In this document: positions 1-9,256 of the stretch, piece after piece
How the letters are laid out: every line of letters starts with the position of its first letter
Numbering within the stretch: position 1 is the first letter of the stretch
Assembly (NCBI RefSeq): GCF_000017205.1
Contig: NC_009656.1
Span: 4,840,001-4,904,000, forward strand
DNA: 64,000 bases
Direction: 5' to 3'
Source of the DNA: Pseudomonas paraeruginosa PA7
GTDB lineage: Bacteria; Pseudomonadota; Gammaproteobacteria; Pseudomonadales; Pseudomonadaceae
Program-made: the position numbers and the translations under genes
Notes under the pieces: generated by a model
The model's database searches: none
Told to the model about the DNA's origin: nothing
Seen by the model: only the letters and a program-made list of their open reading frames with translations

Positions 1-142
1 CGATCAGCGTCATTCCCAGCTCGATGCCTTCGCGCAGCGCCGCGACCTCGCGCTTGCGTTCGCTGGGATATTCGCCAAGGTGCCAGGTGCCCTGGCCGAT
101 GGCGGCGACCTCGCGGCCGCCGATCAGCGTCAGCGTTTTCAT
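1..142 (-). CDS. Aldo/keto reductase, N-terminal fragment (runs off the window)
   Basis: Only the first 47 codons are present; the gene continues past the left edge. The product begins MKTLTLIGGREVAAIGQGTW and goes on with LGEYPSERKREVAALREGIELG, the usual start of an NADPH-dependent aldo/keto reductase: first barrel strand, then the helix carrying the R-E-x-x-A-L-R-x-G-I-E-L-G pattern. The start codon at 142-140 is preceded by a good AGGAGA ribosome site. Catalytic Asp, Tyr, Lys and His lie outside the window, so activity and substrate cannot be judged. It reads in the same direction as the VOC gene upstream, with only about 30 bases between them, so they may be cotranscribed. Confidence 0.8.
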   Translation of the reverse strand, partial: MKTLTLIGGREVAAIGQGTWHLGEYPSERKREVAALREGIELGMTLI

Positions 143-173
143 GCAGCGTCTCCTGTGGTGAATGGACGGGGCC

Positions 174-614
174 TCATGCCCAGGGATCATAGCTGCCGAA
201 GCTCCAGACGTGGCCCTCCGGGTCGCGGCAGGTGAAGCCACGGCCGCCGTAGTCCTCGTCCGCGATGTCGATGACGATCTCGGCGCCGGCGGCCTGGGCG
301 GCGCGGAACAGCGCGTCGGGATCGGCCACCACCAGGTAGAGGCTCTGGGTATTGCCGCCGGCTTCGTCGACGTGGCGCATCAAGCGGCCATAGGCGTTGT
401 CGCGCACGCTGGAGCCGAGCATGAGCATGCCGTTGGCGCCGCTCGGGCTGGCATAGGTCAGCTCGGCATGGAGTATCCGTCCATCCTCGCAGGGGACCAC
501 CCGCTTGCGCTGGAAGCCGAAGGTCCGGCACAGCCAGTCGATGGCGGCCGGGGCGTCGCGGTAGCGCAGGCAGGGAATGACGCTGGCGACGGTGTTGCTG
601 GCAGGCGTGTGCAT
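174..614 (-). CDS. VOC (glyoxalase/bleomycin-resistance fold) family protein
   Basis: 146 residues, typical of a single-module VOC protein with two beta-alpha-beta-beta-beta repeats. The first repeat starts near residue 11 (SVIPCLRYRDAPAAIDWLC) and carries a HAELTY strand near residue 50. The second has LYLVVADPDALFRAAQAAGAE, and the protein ends with the family signature FTCRDPEGHVWSFGSYDPW. The family covers glyoxalases, dioxygenases, epimerases and antibiotic-binding proteins; this one resembles the PhnB-like / uncharacterised branch and no substrate can be assigned. His and Glu side chains on the repeat strands could form a metal site, which is inferred. It sits directly upstream of the partial aldo/keto reductase on the same strand. 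Confidence 0.85.
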   Translation of the reverse strand: MHTPASNTVASVIPCLRYRDAPAAIDWLCRTFGFQRKRVVPCEDGRILHAELTYASPSGANGMLMLGSSVRDNAYGRLMRHVDEAGGNTQSLYLVVADPDALFRAAQAAGAEIVIDIADEDYGGRGFTCRDPEGHVWSFGSYDPWA

Positions 615-699
615 GGCGCATACCTCCGGGGGAAAGCACGACCACCAGCATAGACGCTGGACCGGACCGCCCCCGAGGCACGGGTGGGCGGCGCGCCCT

Positions 700-1023
700 T
701 CAGCGCAGCAGCGCCAGCACCCCGCCGAGCAACGGCACTCCGGCGGCGCAAGGCAACGCCCAGCGTGGCCGCCAGGCGAGCAGCAGGACCAGCGTGCCGG
801 TCGCCAGCATCGACAGGCAGGCCCAGAAGACGATGCCGATCTCCACGCCCTGGCGATGGATCGAGAAAGCCAGCGCCAGGCCCAGGTCGAGCGCCGCCAC
901 GCCGCGTAGCAGAAGCACCCGGGAAGCCGGCGGCTCGTGGCCGAGGAGGTTCCTGTGGTGGCGGTTCATGGCCAGGCAGAGAGCGGTGAAGGCCAGCAGG
1001 TTGAGGCCGAAGACCAGCAGCAT
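700..1023 (-). CDS. DUF3325 small inner-membrane protein, iron-uptake set
   Basis: 107 residues with about three or four predicted membrane helices: MLLVFGLNLLAFTALCLAMN, then LLLRGVAALDLGLALAFSI, IGIVFWACLSMLATGTLVLLL and a C-terminal helix. It matches the DUF3325 type of small membrane protein found beside PepSY-TM proteins and siderophore receptors. Its ATG overlaps the stop codon of the upstream PepSY gene (ATGA), so the two are translationally coupled. The exact function is unknown; a role in reductive release or inner-membrane handling of iron is inferred only from the neighbours. Confidence 0.8.
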   Translation of the reverse strand: MLLVFGLNLLAFTALCLAMNRHHRNLLGHEPPASRVLLLRGVAALDLGLALAFSIHRQGVEIGIVFWACLSMLATGTLVLLLAWRPRWALPCAAGVPLLGGVLALLR

Positions 1024-2543
1024 CAGGCCACCTCCCGGGCGTCCAGGCGGCGCCGCGCGGGCTTCGCCGCCAGCTGCGGACGTCGCCAGCCGAGCCAGGC
1101 GCAGAGCAGGCCGATCCCGAGCAGGCTGAGGTCGACCCCGGCAAGCACCCAGTCGCCGCGCTGCAGGCTGGCCAGCAGGTTGCCTTCCGGGCTGCGCAGC
1201 AGGCCGAGCAACGGCAGGCCCAGCGCCAGCACGGCGGCGAGGCGCAGTTGCGTGCGACCGAGCGTCCCGCTGTTGCGGCGGACGATGGCCCACAGCGCGA
1301 CCAGGAGCCAACTGGCGCAGAACACGCGAACTTCCCAGGCGTCGCGGCCGGCCAGTTGCGTCGGCAGCAGGCGGTTGCCCCACAGCAGCGCCAGGCTGGC
1401 CAGCGGCAGGCCGCCGCAGACCGCCAGGTTCAGCGCGCGCACCAGGCCGATGCCGCGGCCGCCGCGCGCCTCGCGCTTGGCCAGCCAGACCTGCAGCCCA
1501 CCGAAGATCATCATCGCCCCGGAAAGCCCGAGCAGCAGGTACATCCAGCGCACCAGTTGGCCACCCCACTGGATCATGTGCAGGCCGGTCAGCCAGCCGT
1601 AGGTGGCGTAGCCGGGCGCGTAGGACGGCTGGGCGTGCAGCAGTTCGCCGCTGGAGGCGTCGAAGCTGACCGTGCGCTGGTCGTCGAGGATGCGCGAGGC
1701 ATCGCGGCGGCGGATATCCACGGTGGCCGCCGCGTCGTAGGGATGGTGCACGCTGATCCAGCCCGGCGCGCCGCCGTCGCCCCAGACCTTGCCGGCCTCG
1801 ACGATCAGGCCGTCGATGGACGCCGGCGGCCCCGCCGGGCGGCCGACTTCCTCGCGTTCGTAGGAGCCCTGTACTTCCTGGAAGAACCGTTCGCCGTCGT
1901 TCTGGTAGACCACCTGCAGGCCCGCCTGCATGTAGTAGACGATGAAGATCACCAGGCCGGTATAGGCGATCATCAGGTGGAACGGTAGGCCGACCACCCC
2001 CAGCACGTTGTGCGCGTCGAGCCAGGCGCGCTGCCGCCCCGCCTGCGGACGCAGGGTGAAGAAATCCTTGAAGATCCGCCGATGGACGATGGTCCCGCTG
2101 ACCAGCGCCACCAGCATCAGCATCCCGGCGATGCCGACGATATAGAGGCCGACCATGCCGGCGTGCAGGTCGTAGTGCAGAGTGAAGAAGAACTCGCCGC
2201 CGACCGTCTTCGGCAGCGGCTGGCCGCTCGCCGCGTCGAGCTGGAAGACCTGGAACTCGCCGCCGTCGCGCGGCTCCCAGCCGGCGTTCCAGTAAGGCGC
2301 GCGCTCGCTCGGCGGAAGCATCCACCAAGCATGGGCGTCAGGGGCGCGCTGGCGCAGCCAGTCGCGCACCTGGTCGGCGCCCAGCGACTGTGCGCCGGGC
2401 TGGTGCAGCTCCGGCTGCATCCAGCGGGTCAGTTCCTTGTCGAAACTGGCCAGGCTGCCGGCGAAGACGATGACGAACAGCAGCCAGCTGACCAGCAGCC
2501 CCGACCAGGTGTGCAGGCCGGACATCGATTGGCGCAGGCTCAT
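1023..2543 (-). CDS. PepSY-associated TM helix protein (putative ferric-siderophore reductase type)
   Basis: 506 residues. It begins MSLRQSMSGLHTWSGLLVSW, a first membrane helix with an H-x-W motif typical of PepSY-TM proteins. A long periplasmic section follows (residues about 40-140), then three or four more helices around residues 145-220 with the family pattern RRIFKDFFTLRP and AHNVLGVVGLPFHLMIAYTG, a second periplasmic segment, and C-terminal helices from about residue 320. Conserved His residues on the helices suggest haem binding or electron transfer. Relatives such as PiuB and FoxB act in siderophore-iron release. I used the ATG at 2541-2543 because the longer reading frame upstream overlaps the DUF3649 gene and is Arg/Gly-rich. 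It overlaps both neighbours by 1-4 bases, giving a tight three-gene operon. Confidence 0.85.
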   Translation of the reverse strand: MSLRQSMSGLHTWSGLLVSWLLFVIVFAGSLASFDKELTRWMQPELHQPGAQSLGADQVRDWLRQRAPDAHAWWMLPPSERAPYWNAGWEPRDGGEFQVFQLDAASGQPLPKTVGGEFFFTLHYDLHAGMVGLYIVGIAGMLMLVALVSGTIVHRRIFKDFFTLRPQAGRQRAWLDAHNVLGVVGLPFHLMIAYTGLVIFIVYYMQAGLQVVYQNDGERFFQEVQGSYEREEVGRPAGPPASIDGLIVEAGKVWGDGGAPGWISVHHPYDAAATVDIRRRDASRILDDQRTVSFDASSGELLHAQPSYAPGYATYGWLTGLHMIQWGGQLVRWMYLLLGLSGAMMIFGGLQVWLAKREARGGRGIGLVRALNLAVCGGLPLASLALLWGNRLLPTQLAGRDAWEVRVFCASWLLVALWAIVRRNSGTLGRTQLRLAAVLALGLPLLGLLRSPEGNLLASLQRGDWVLAGVDLSLLGIGLLCAWLGWRRPQLAAKPARRRLDAREVA

Positions 2544-2836
2544 GCGCGCGCTCCGTAGTCGAGGCCGAGCCAGGCCAGGCCGCCGAGGGCCAGGCTGGCC
2601 AGCGCCAGCACCCAGCAGGCGCGCCAGGCGCTGCGCGCGGCGAAGGCATAGACGATGGCCGCGACCCACACGGCGAAGCAGCCGAGGCTGCCGAACGAGA
2701 CACGGTCGGGACGCGGCAGCGGCAGGTAGATGCTCAGGCAGGCGGTGGCCGCGTAGGCCAGCGCATAGCCAAGGAGGATCGCGGCGAGGATACGGCCGCT
2801 GACGGACAGTCCGCCGGCCGGAAGCGGGCGGGTCAT
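2540..2836 (-). CDS. DUF3649 small membrane protein, first gene of iron-uptake operon
   Basis: 98 residues starting MTRPLPAGGLSVSGRILAAI, with three predicted helices (ILAAILLGYALAYAATACLSI, LGCFAVWVAAIVYAFAA and ACWVLALASLALGGLAWLGL). This is the DUF3649 layout seen at the head of PepSY-TM / DUF3325 iron-uptake operons in pseudomonads. The stop codon overlaps the start of the PepSY gene (ATGA). A GAGGGACG stretch serves as ribosome site. A Fur-like sequence lies about 120 bases upstream. No TonB receptor adjoins the operon here, unlike many relatives. Confidence 0.8.
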   Translation of the reverse strand: MTRPLPAGGLSVSGRILAAILLGYALAYAATACLSIYLPLPRPDRVSFGSLGCFAVWVAAIVYAFAARSAWRACWVLALASLALGGLAWLGLDYGARA

Positions 2837-3175
2837 GGGGTGGCGTCCCTCGGGAAAACGGGGCCTTGCATCGTCGCTACCTCTGTCTGGCTGGCACGGC
2901 GACGCCGCGCCCGCGCAAGGCGGGACGGTCATCGATCCGGAAGGTTTGCGACTGTATCTCAATTACGTTCGCATTTGTACTTGCTCCGGACGACCGCCAG
3001 GTCGCGTCCCGCCCGGGACTGGCGGGCGCGGCGGCATGCCGGTCATATCCGGACACACTTGTCCGGCACGGCCATCGACCGCGCCATACGTCCATCTCCG
3101 CTCTGCGCAAGCGCCTCGAGCTTGGTAATATCGGCTGTTTGCGGTTTCGGCTGGTTCCGCCGAAGGACATACCGG
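2837..3175. other. 339-bp divergent intergenic region
   Basis: This separates the iron-uptake operon (minus) from the SNF2 helicase (plus). Besides the Fur-like site at 2955-2977 it holds a short perfect inverted repeat, CCGGACA-CACT-TGTCCGG, at 3049-3066. I see no small ORF with a credible start and ribosome site. The long frames crossing it are GC-driven extensions of the helicase frame. Confidence 0.5.
2955..2977 (-). promoter_or_regulatory. Candidate Fur box upstream of the DUF3649-PepSY-DUF3325 operon
   Basis: Read on the minus strand this stretch is CAAATGCGAACGTAATTGAG followed by ATA. The AATGCGAA...AATTGAGA arrangement resembles Fur sites (19-bp GATAATGATAATCATTATC type) upstream of Pseudomonas siderophore genes. 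The region is AT-rich compared with its surroundings. The match is partial and was judged by eye. Confidence 0.4.
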
Positions 3176-5497
<2,322 letters not shown>

Positions 5498-5506
5498 GGC
5501 CGACGC

Positions 5507-6118
5507 TCAACGCGCCAGGCCACGGTAGACGTAGGTCAACGGGCGCGGCCCGGGCAGGTAGCCCTGTTCCAGCTCGTCGATGCTGAAGCCGGCTTCGCGC
5601 AGCAGCGCCGGCATGTCGCGGTCCAGGTGGCAGCCGCCGGCCAGCGGTTTCCACCAGGGTGTCAGGCGCCGCTGCCAGGCCTGCACCGAGGCGTCCGGCG
5701 CGCGGCCGTGCTCGCAGAACAGCAGCTCGCCGCCCGTCTTCAGCACCCGGCGCATCTCGCCCAGCGCCGGCAGCGGCGCGGCGATGGAACAGAGGGTGAA
5801 GGTGCAGACGATGCTGTCGAAGCTTTCCGCCTCGGCGCGGATCTCGCCAAGCTCCAGGGCGAGCATCTGCACCGGGATGCCGATCCGCTCCGCGCGCTCG
5901 CGGGCCAGGCCCTGCATCTGCGCCGCCGGATCGACGCCGACGATCGCCGACACCTTCGCCGCGTCGTAGAAGCCCAGGTTCAGCCCCGTGCCCAGGCCGA
6001 TCTCCAGCACCCGGCCATGGGCGCGCGGCACCAGCAGCGAGCGCTGCTTCATCACGTCGCCCATGCCGCAGGCGAAATCGATCAGGCGCGGCAACACATA
6101 ACGGTCATAGATACCCAC
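5507..6118 (-). CDS. pmtA: Phospholipid N-methyltransferase PmtA
   Basis: 203 residues from a GTG start at 6118-6116 with an AGGAGA ribosome site just upstream; the longer frame adds a non-conserved leader. It begins (M)GIYDRYVLPRLIDFACGMG and carries the class I SAM-binding signature VLEIGLGTGLNL near residue 38, an acidic post-motif (GVDPAAQM) and DSIVCTFTLCSI. The later CEHGRAPDASVQAWQRRLTP and GGCHLDRDM patterns are typical of PmtA/UbiE-like lipid methyltransferases. The family converts phosphatidylethanolamine to phosphatidylcholine by successive SAM-dependent methylations at the cytoplasmic membrane. The name rests on similarity to the P. aeruginosa protein as I remember it. Confidence 0.8.
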   Translation of the reverse strand: MGIYDRYVLPRLIDFACGMGDVMKQRSLLVPRAHGRVLEIGLGTGLNLGFYDAAKVSAIVGVDPAAQMQGLARERAERIGIPVQMLALELGEIRAEAESFDSIVCTFTLCSIAAPLPALGEMRRVLKTGGELLFCEHGRAPDASVQAWQRRLTPWWKPLAGGCHLDRDMPALLREAGFSIDELEQGYLPGPRPLTYVYRGLAR

Positions 6119-6178
6119 GAACCTTCTCCTGGCAGCGGCGGCCGAACGGGAAAGCATAGCCCAACGCGGCATTAGACG

Positions 6179-6190
6179 ATTGTCGACAAT
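6179..6190. promoter_or_regulatory. Perfect palindrome ATTGTCGACAAT, candidate operator of the prp GntR regulator
   Basis: A 12-bp perfect palindrome about 84 bases before the GntR start codon. A TTGT-N2-ACAA core is typical of FCD-subfamily GntR operators. A second copy of the core (ATTGTCGACA) occurs at 6242-6251, so the two sites bracket the likely promoter of this gene. Autoregulation and control of the prp genes are inferred. Confidence 0.6.
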
Positions 6191-6241
6191 CATGCGAAGA
6201 ATGATTGACCCAGCCCAATCAAGGCGGTAGGTTTCGCACAC

Positions 6242-6251
6242 ATTGTCGACA
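6242..6251. promoter_or_regulatory. Second operator-like half, ATTGTCGACA
   Basis: It repeats ten bases of the upstream palindrome 63 bp away (about six helical turns), just before the GntR start codon. Paired sites at this spacing would suit cooperative binding by a dimeric GntR/FCD protein. Seen by eye only. Confidence 0.5.
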
Positions 6252-6273
6252 CATCGACACAGGCAGCCCAGGC

Positions 6274-6996
6274 ATGACCCAGAACCCACCCTCCCTCGAA
6301 ATTGCCCATGACGACGGCGAGACCCTCTCGGAACACGTCTTCCGCAAGATCCAGAGCGCCATCGTCAGCGGCGAGATCGCGCCGGGCAGCAAGATTTCCG
6401 AGCCGGAGCTGGCGCGCACCTACGGCATCAGCCGCGGGCCGCTGCGCGAGGCGATCCATCGCCTGGAAGGCCTGCGCCTGCTGGTGCGGGTGCCGCACGT
6501 CGGGGCGCGGGTGGTGTCGCTGAGCCATGCCGAGCTGATCGAACTCTACGAGATCCGCGAGTCCCTGGAAGGCATGGCCTGCCGCCTGGCCGCCGAACGC
6601 ATGAGCCAGGCCGAGATCGACGAGCTGCGCCGGGTGCTCGACACCCACGAGCGCGACGAGGCGTTCCAGGCCGGGCGCGGCTACTACCAGCAGGAAGGCG
6701 ACTACGACTTCCACTACCGGATCATCCAGGGCAGCGGCAACGCCACCCTCAGCCGCATGCTCTGCGGCGAGCTCTACCAACTGGTGCGGATGTACCGCAT
6801 CCAATACTCGACCACGCCGAACCGGCCGCGCCAGGCGTTCGCCGAACACCACCGCATTCTCGACGCCATCGCCGACCGTGACGGCGAACTGGCCGAGCTG
6901 CTGATGCGCCGCCACATCAGTGCGTCGCGCCGCAACATCGAGCGCCAGCTGGAAACCCAGCCGGCGAAGCTCGCCTCCGCTTCCTCCACCGTCTAA
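6274..6996 (+). CDS. GntR-family (FCD) transcriptional regulator of the methylcitrate cluster
   Basis: 240 residues from ATG 6274. An N-terminal winged helix-turn-helix spans residues about 12-75 ([39 protein letters not shown], split here as [20 protein letters not shown] and [20 protein letters not shown]). The C-terminal all-helical FCD ligand domain carries the likely metal/ligand residues in DYDFHYRII and the [12 protein letters not shown] pattern. FCD regulators are usually repressors that bind organic acids; here the effector is probably 2-methylcitrate or a related cycle intermediate. prpB begins 10 bases after its stop, so it heads the cluster. Two TTGTCGACA motifs lie just upstream. 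Many other proteobacteria use a sigma-54 activator PrpR in this position instead. Confidence 0.85.
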   Translation: MTQNPPSLEIAHDDGETLSEHVFRKIQSAIVSGEIAPGSKISEPELARTYGISRGPLREAIHRLEGLRLLVRVPHVGARVVSLSHAELIELYEIRESLEGMACRLAAERMSQAEIDELRRVLDTHERDEAFQAGRGYYQQEGDYDFHYRIIQGSGNATLSRMLCGELYQLVRMYRIQYSTTPNRPRQAFAEHHRILDAIADRDGELAELLMRRHISASRRNIERQLETQPAKLASASSTV

Positions 6997-7006
6997 GAGG
7001 TCCGTG

Positions 7007-7903
7007 ATGAGCCAGACGTCCCTTACCCCCGGCCAGCGCTTCCGCGAAGCCGTGGCCACCGAACACCCGCTGCAGGTGGTCGGCACCATCAACGCCAACC
7101 ACGCCCTGCTGGCCAAGCGCGCCGGCTTCAAGGCCATCTACCTGTCCGGCGGCGGCGTCGCCGCCGGTTCCCTGGGCCTGCCGGACCTGGGCATCAGCGG
7201 CCTCGACGACGTGCTCACCGACGTGCGCCGGATCACCGACGTCTGCGACCTGCCGCTGCTGGTGGATGTCGACACCGGCTTCGGCTCCTCGGCGTTCAAC
7301 GTCGCCCGCACGGTGAAGTCGATGATCAAGTTCGGCGCCGCCGCGATGCATATCGAGGACCAGGTCGGCGCCAAGCGCTGCGGCCACCGGCCGAACAAGG
7401 AGATCGTCTCGCAGCAGGAGATGGTCGACCGCATCAAGGCCGCCGTCGATGCCCGCAGCGACGACTCCTTCGTGATCATGGCGCGCACCGACGCGCTGGC
7501 CGTGGAAGGCCTGCAGGCCGCCATCGATCGCGCCTGCGCCTGCGTCGAGGCCGGCGCCGACATGATCTTCCCGGAAGCCATGACCGAACTGGCCATGTAC
7601 AAGGAATTCGCCGCCGCAGTGAAGGTGCCGGTGCTGGCCAACATCACCGAGTTCGGCGCCACCCCGCTGTTCACCACCGACGAGCTGGCCTCCGCCGACG
7701 TGTCCCTGGTGCTCTACCCGCTGTCGGCCTTCCGCGCCATGAACAAGGCGGCGGAGAACGTCTACACCGCGATCCGTCGCGACGGCACCCAGAAGAACGT
7801 GATCGACACCATGCAGACCCGCATGGAGCTGTACGATCGCATCGACTACCACAGCTTCGAGCAGAAGCTCGATGCGCTCTTCGCGCAGAAGAAGAACGCC
7901 TGA
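7007..7903 (+). CDS. prpB: 2-methylisocitrate lyase PrpB
   Basis: 298 residues. The enzyme cleaves 2-methylisocitrate to pyruvate and succinate, the last step of the methylcitrate cycle. It belongs to the isocitrate lyase / PEP mutase TIM-barrel family: residues about 35-48 read [22 protein letters not shown] provides Mg-binding Asp residues near 85, and the flexible catalytic loop holds the KRCGH signature with the essential Cys near residue 125. The start at 7007 is supported by AAGAGG about seven bases upstream. The length matches E. coli PrpB. It follows the GntR gene closely and is separated from prpC by 92 bp. Confidence 0.95.
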   Translation: MSQTSLTPGQRFREAVATEHPLQVVGTINANHALLAKRAGFKAIYLSGGGVAAGSLGLPDLGISGLDDVLTDVRRITDVCDLPLLVDVDTGFGSSAFNVARTVKSMIKFGAAAMHIEDQVGAKRCGHRPNKEIVSQQEMVDRIKAAVDARSDDSFVIMARTDALAVEGLQAAIDRACACVEAGADMIFPEAMTELAMYKEFAAAVKVPVLANITEFGATPLFTTDELASADVSLVLYPLSAFRAMNKAAENVYTAIRRDGTQKNVIDTMQTRMELYDRIDYHSFEQKLDALFAQKKNA

Positions 7904-7995
7904 GCATAGTGGTCGGCGTGCGCCTGAGCGCCGGCCCGCGAACCCCGTGAAACCGAGTTGCAGCATCCAGAAAAAATTCAAGAAAGGAGAGAGCA

Positions 7996-9123
7996 ATGGC
8001 TGAAGCAAAAGTACTGAGTGGCGCCGGCCTGCGTGGCCAGGTGGCCGGCCAGACAGCCCTGTCCACCGTCGGCCAGGAAGGCGCCGGCCTGACCTACCGT
8101 GGCTACGACGTCCGCGACCTGGCGGCAGCGGCGATCTTCGAGGAAGTCGCCTACCTGCTGCTCTACGGCGAGCTGCCGAACAAGCAGCAGCTCGACGCCT
8201 ACCTGAAGAAGCTCCAGGGCCAGCGCGACCTGCCGCAGGCACTGAAGGAGGTCCTCGAAAGGATTCCCAAGGACGCCCACCCGATGGACGTGATGCGCAC
8301 CGGCGCCTCGGTCCTCGGCACCCTGGAACCAGAGCTGAGTTTCGACCAGCAGCGCGACGTCGCCGACCGCCTGCTCGCCGCCTTCCCGGCGATCATGACC
8401 TACTGGTACCGCTTCACCCACGAAGGCCAGCGCATCGACTGCAACAGCGACGAGCCGACCATCGGCGGGCACTTCCTCGCCCTGCTGCACGGCAGGAAAC
8501 CCAGCGAGCTGCACGTGAAGGTGATGAACGTCTCGCTGATCCTCTACGCCGAGCACGAGTTCAACGCATCCACCTTCACCGCGCGGGTCTGCGCCTCGAC
8601 CCTGTCCGACCTGTACTCCTGCGTCACCGGCGCCATCGGCTCGCTGCGCGGCCCGCTGCACGGCGGTGCCAACGAGGCGGCGATGGAACTGATCGAGCGC
8701 TTCTCTTCGCCGCAGGAAGCCACCGCCGAGCTGCTGAAGATGCTCGAGCGCAAGGACAAGATCATGGGCTTCGGGCATGCGATCTACAAGGAATCCGACC
8801 CGCGCAACGAAGTGATCAAGGGCTGGTCGAAGCAGCTCGCCGACGAGGTCGGCGACAAGGTCCTGTTCGCGGTTTCCGAAGCCATCGACAAGACCATGTG
8901 GGAACAGAAGAAGCTGTTCCCCAACGCCGACTTCTACCATGCCTCGGCGTATCACTTCATGGGCATCCCGACCAAGCTGTTCACGCCGATCTTCGTCTGC
9001 TCGCGGACCAGCGGCTGGACCGCCCACGTCTTCGAACAGCGTGCCAACAACCGCATCATCCGCCCGAGCGCCGAGTACACCGGCGTCGAGCAGCGCGCGT
9101 TCGTGCCGCTGGAGCAACGCTGA
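7996..9123 (+). CDS. prpC: 2-methylcitrate synthase PrpC
   Basis: 375 residues, the short citrate-synthase type. It condenses propionyl-CoA with oxaloacetate to give 2-methylcitrate, the committed step of propionate use. Family marks include the N-terminal SGAGLRGQVAGQTALSTVG, the large-domain RGPLHGGANEAAMELI with a catalytic His, GFGHAIYK with the second His, and PNADFY, whose Asp completes the triad. The SD AAGGAGAG lies eight bases before the ATG. The protein ends with the PRPSAEYTGV-like sequence (RPSAEYTG) seen in PrpC enzymes. A long GC hairpin follows immediately downstream. Confidence 0.95.
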   Translation: MAEAKVLSGAGLRGQVAGQTALSTVGQEGAGLTYRGYDVRDLAAAAIFEEVAYLLLYGELPNKQQLDAYLKKLQGQRDLPQALKEVLERIPKDAHPMDVMRTGASVLGTLEPELSFDQQRDVADRLLAAFPAIMTYWYRFTHEGQRIDCNSDEPTIGGHFLALLHGRKPSELHVKVMNVSLILYAEHEFNASTFTARVCASTLSDLYSCVTGAIGSLRGPLHGGANEAAMELIERFSSPQEATAELLKMLERKDKIMGFGHAIYKESDPRNEVIKGWSKQLADEVGDKVLFAVSEAIDKTMWEQKKLFPNADFYHASAYHFMGIPTKLFTPIFVCSRTSGWTAHVFEQRANNRIIRPSAEYTGVEQRAFVPLEQR

Positions 9124-9129
9124 TCCACG

Positions 9130-9167
9130 CCGTCCGGCGCGCCGCCGACCGCGGGCGCGCCGGACGG
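9130..9167 (+). repeat. 14-bp perfect inverted repeat (hairpin) between prpC and acnD
   Basis: Arms CCGTCCGGCGCGCC (9130-9143) and GGCGCGCCGGACGG (9154-9167) pair perfectly around a 10-base loop. It starts seven bases after the prpC stop codon. There is no U-tract, so an mRNA-stabilising, processing or partial-attenuation element is more likely than a full terminator. Confidence 0.75.
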
Positions 9168-9256
9168 TTGCCGCACCCAGAATTCGAAAGGCCGGCGTGG
9201 GCTGCGCCACGGCGCGAGCGACACGCTTCCGAACACCCCGTGATTGAGTCCGAGCC

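Noticed and set aside
3049..3066. CCGGACA-CACT-TGTCCGG as a LexA or terminator site
   Set aside because: It does not match the CTG-N10-CAG SOS box and has no T-run. It remains an unexplained short dyad.
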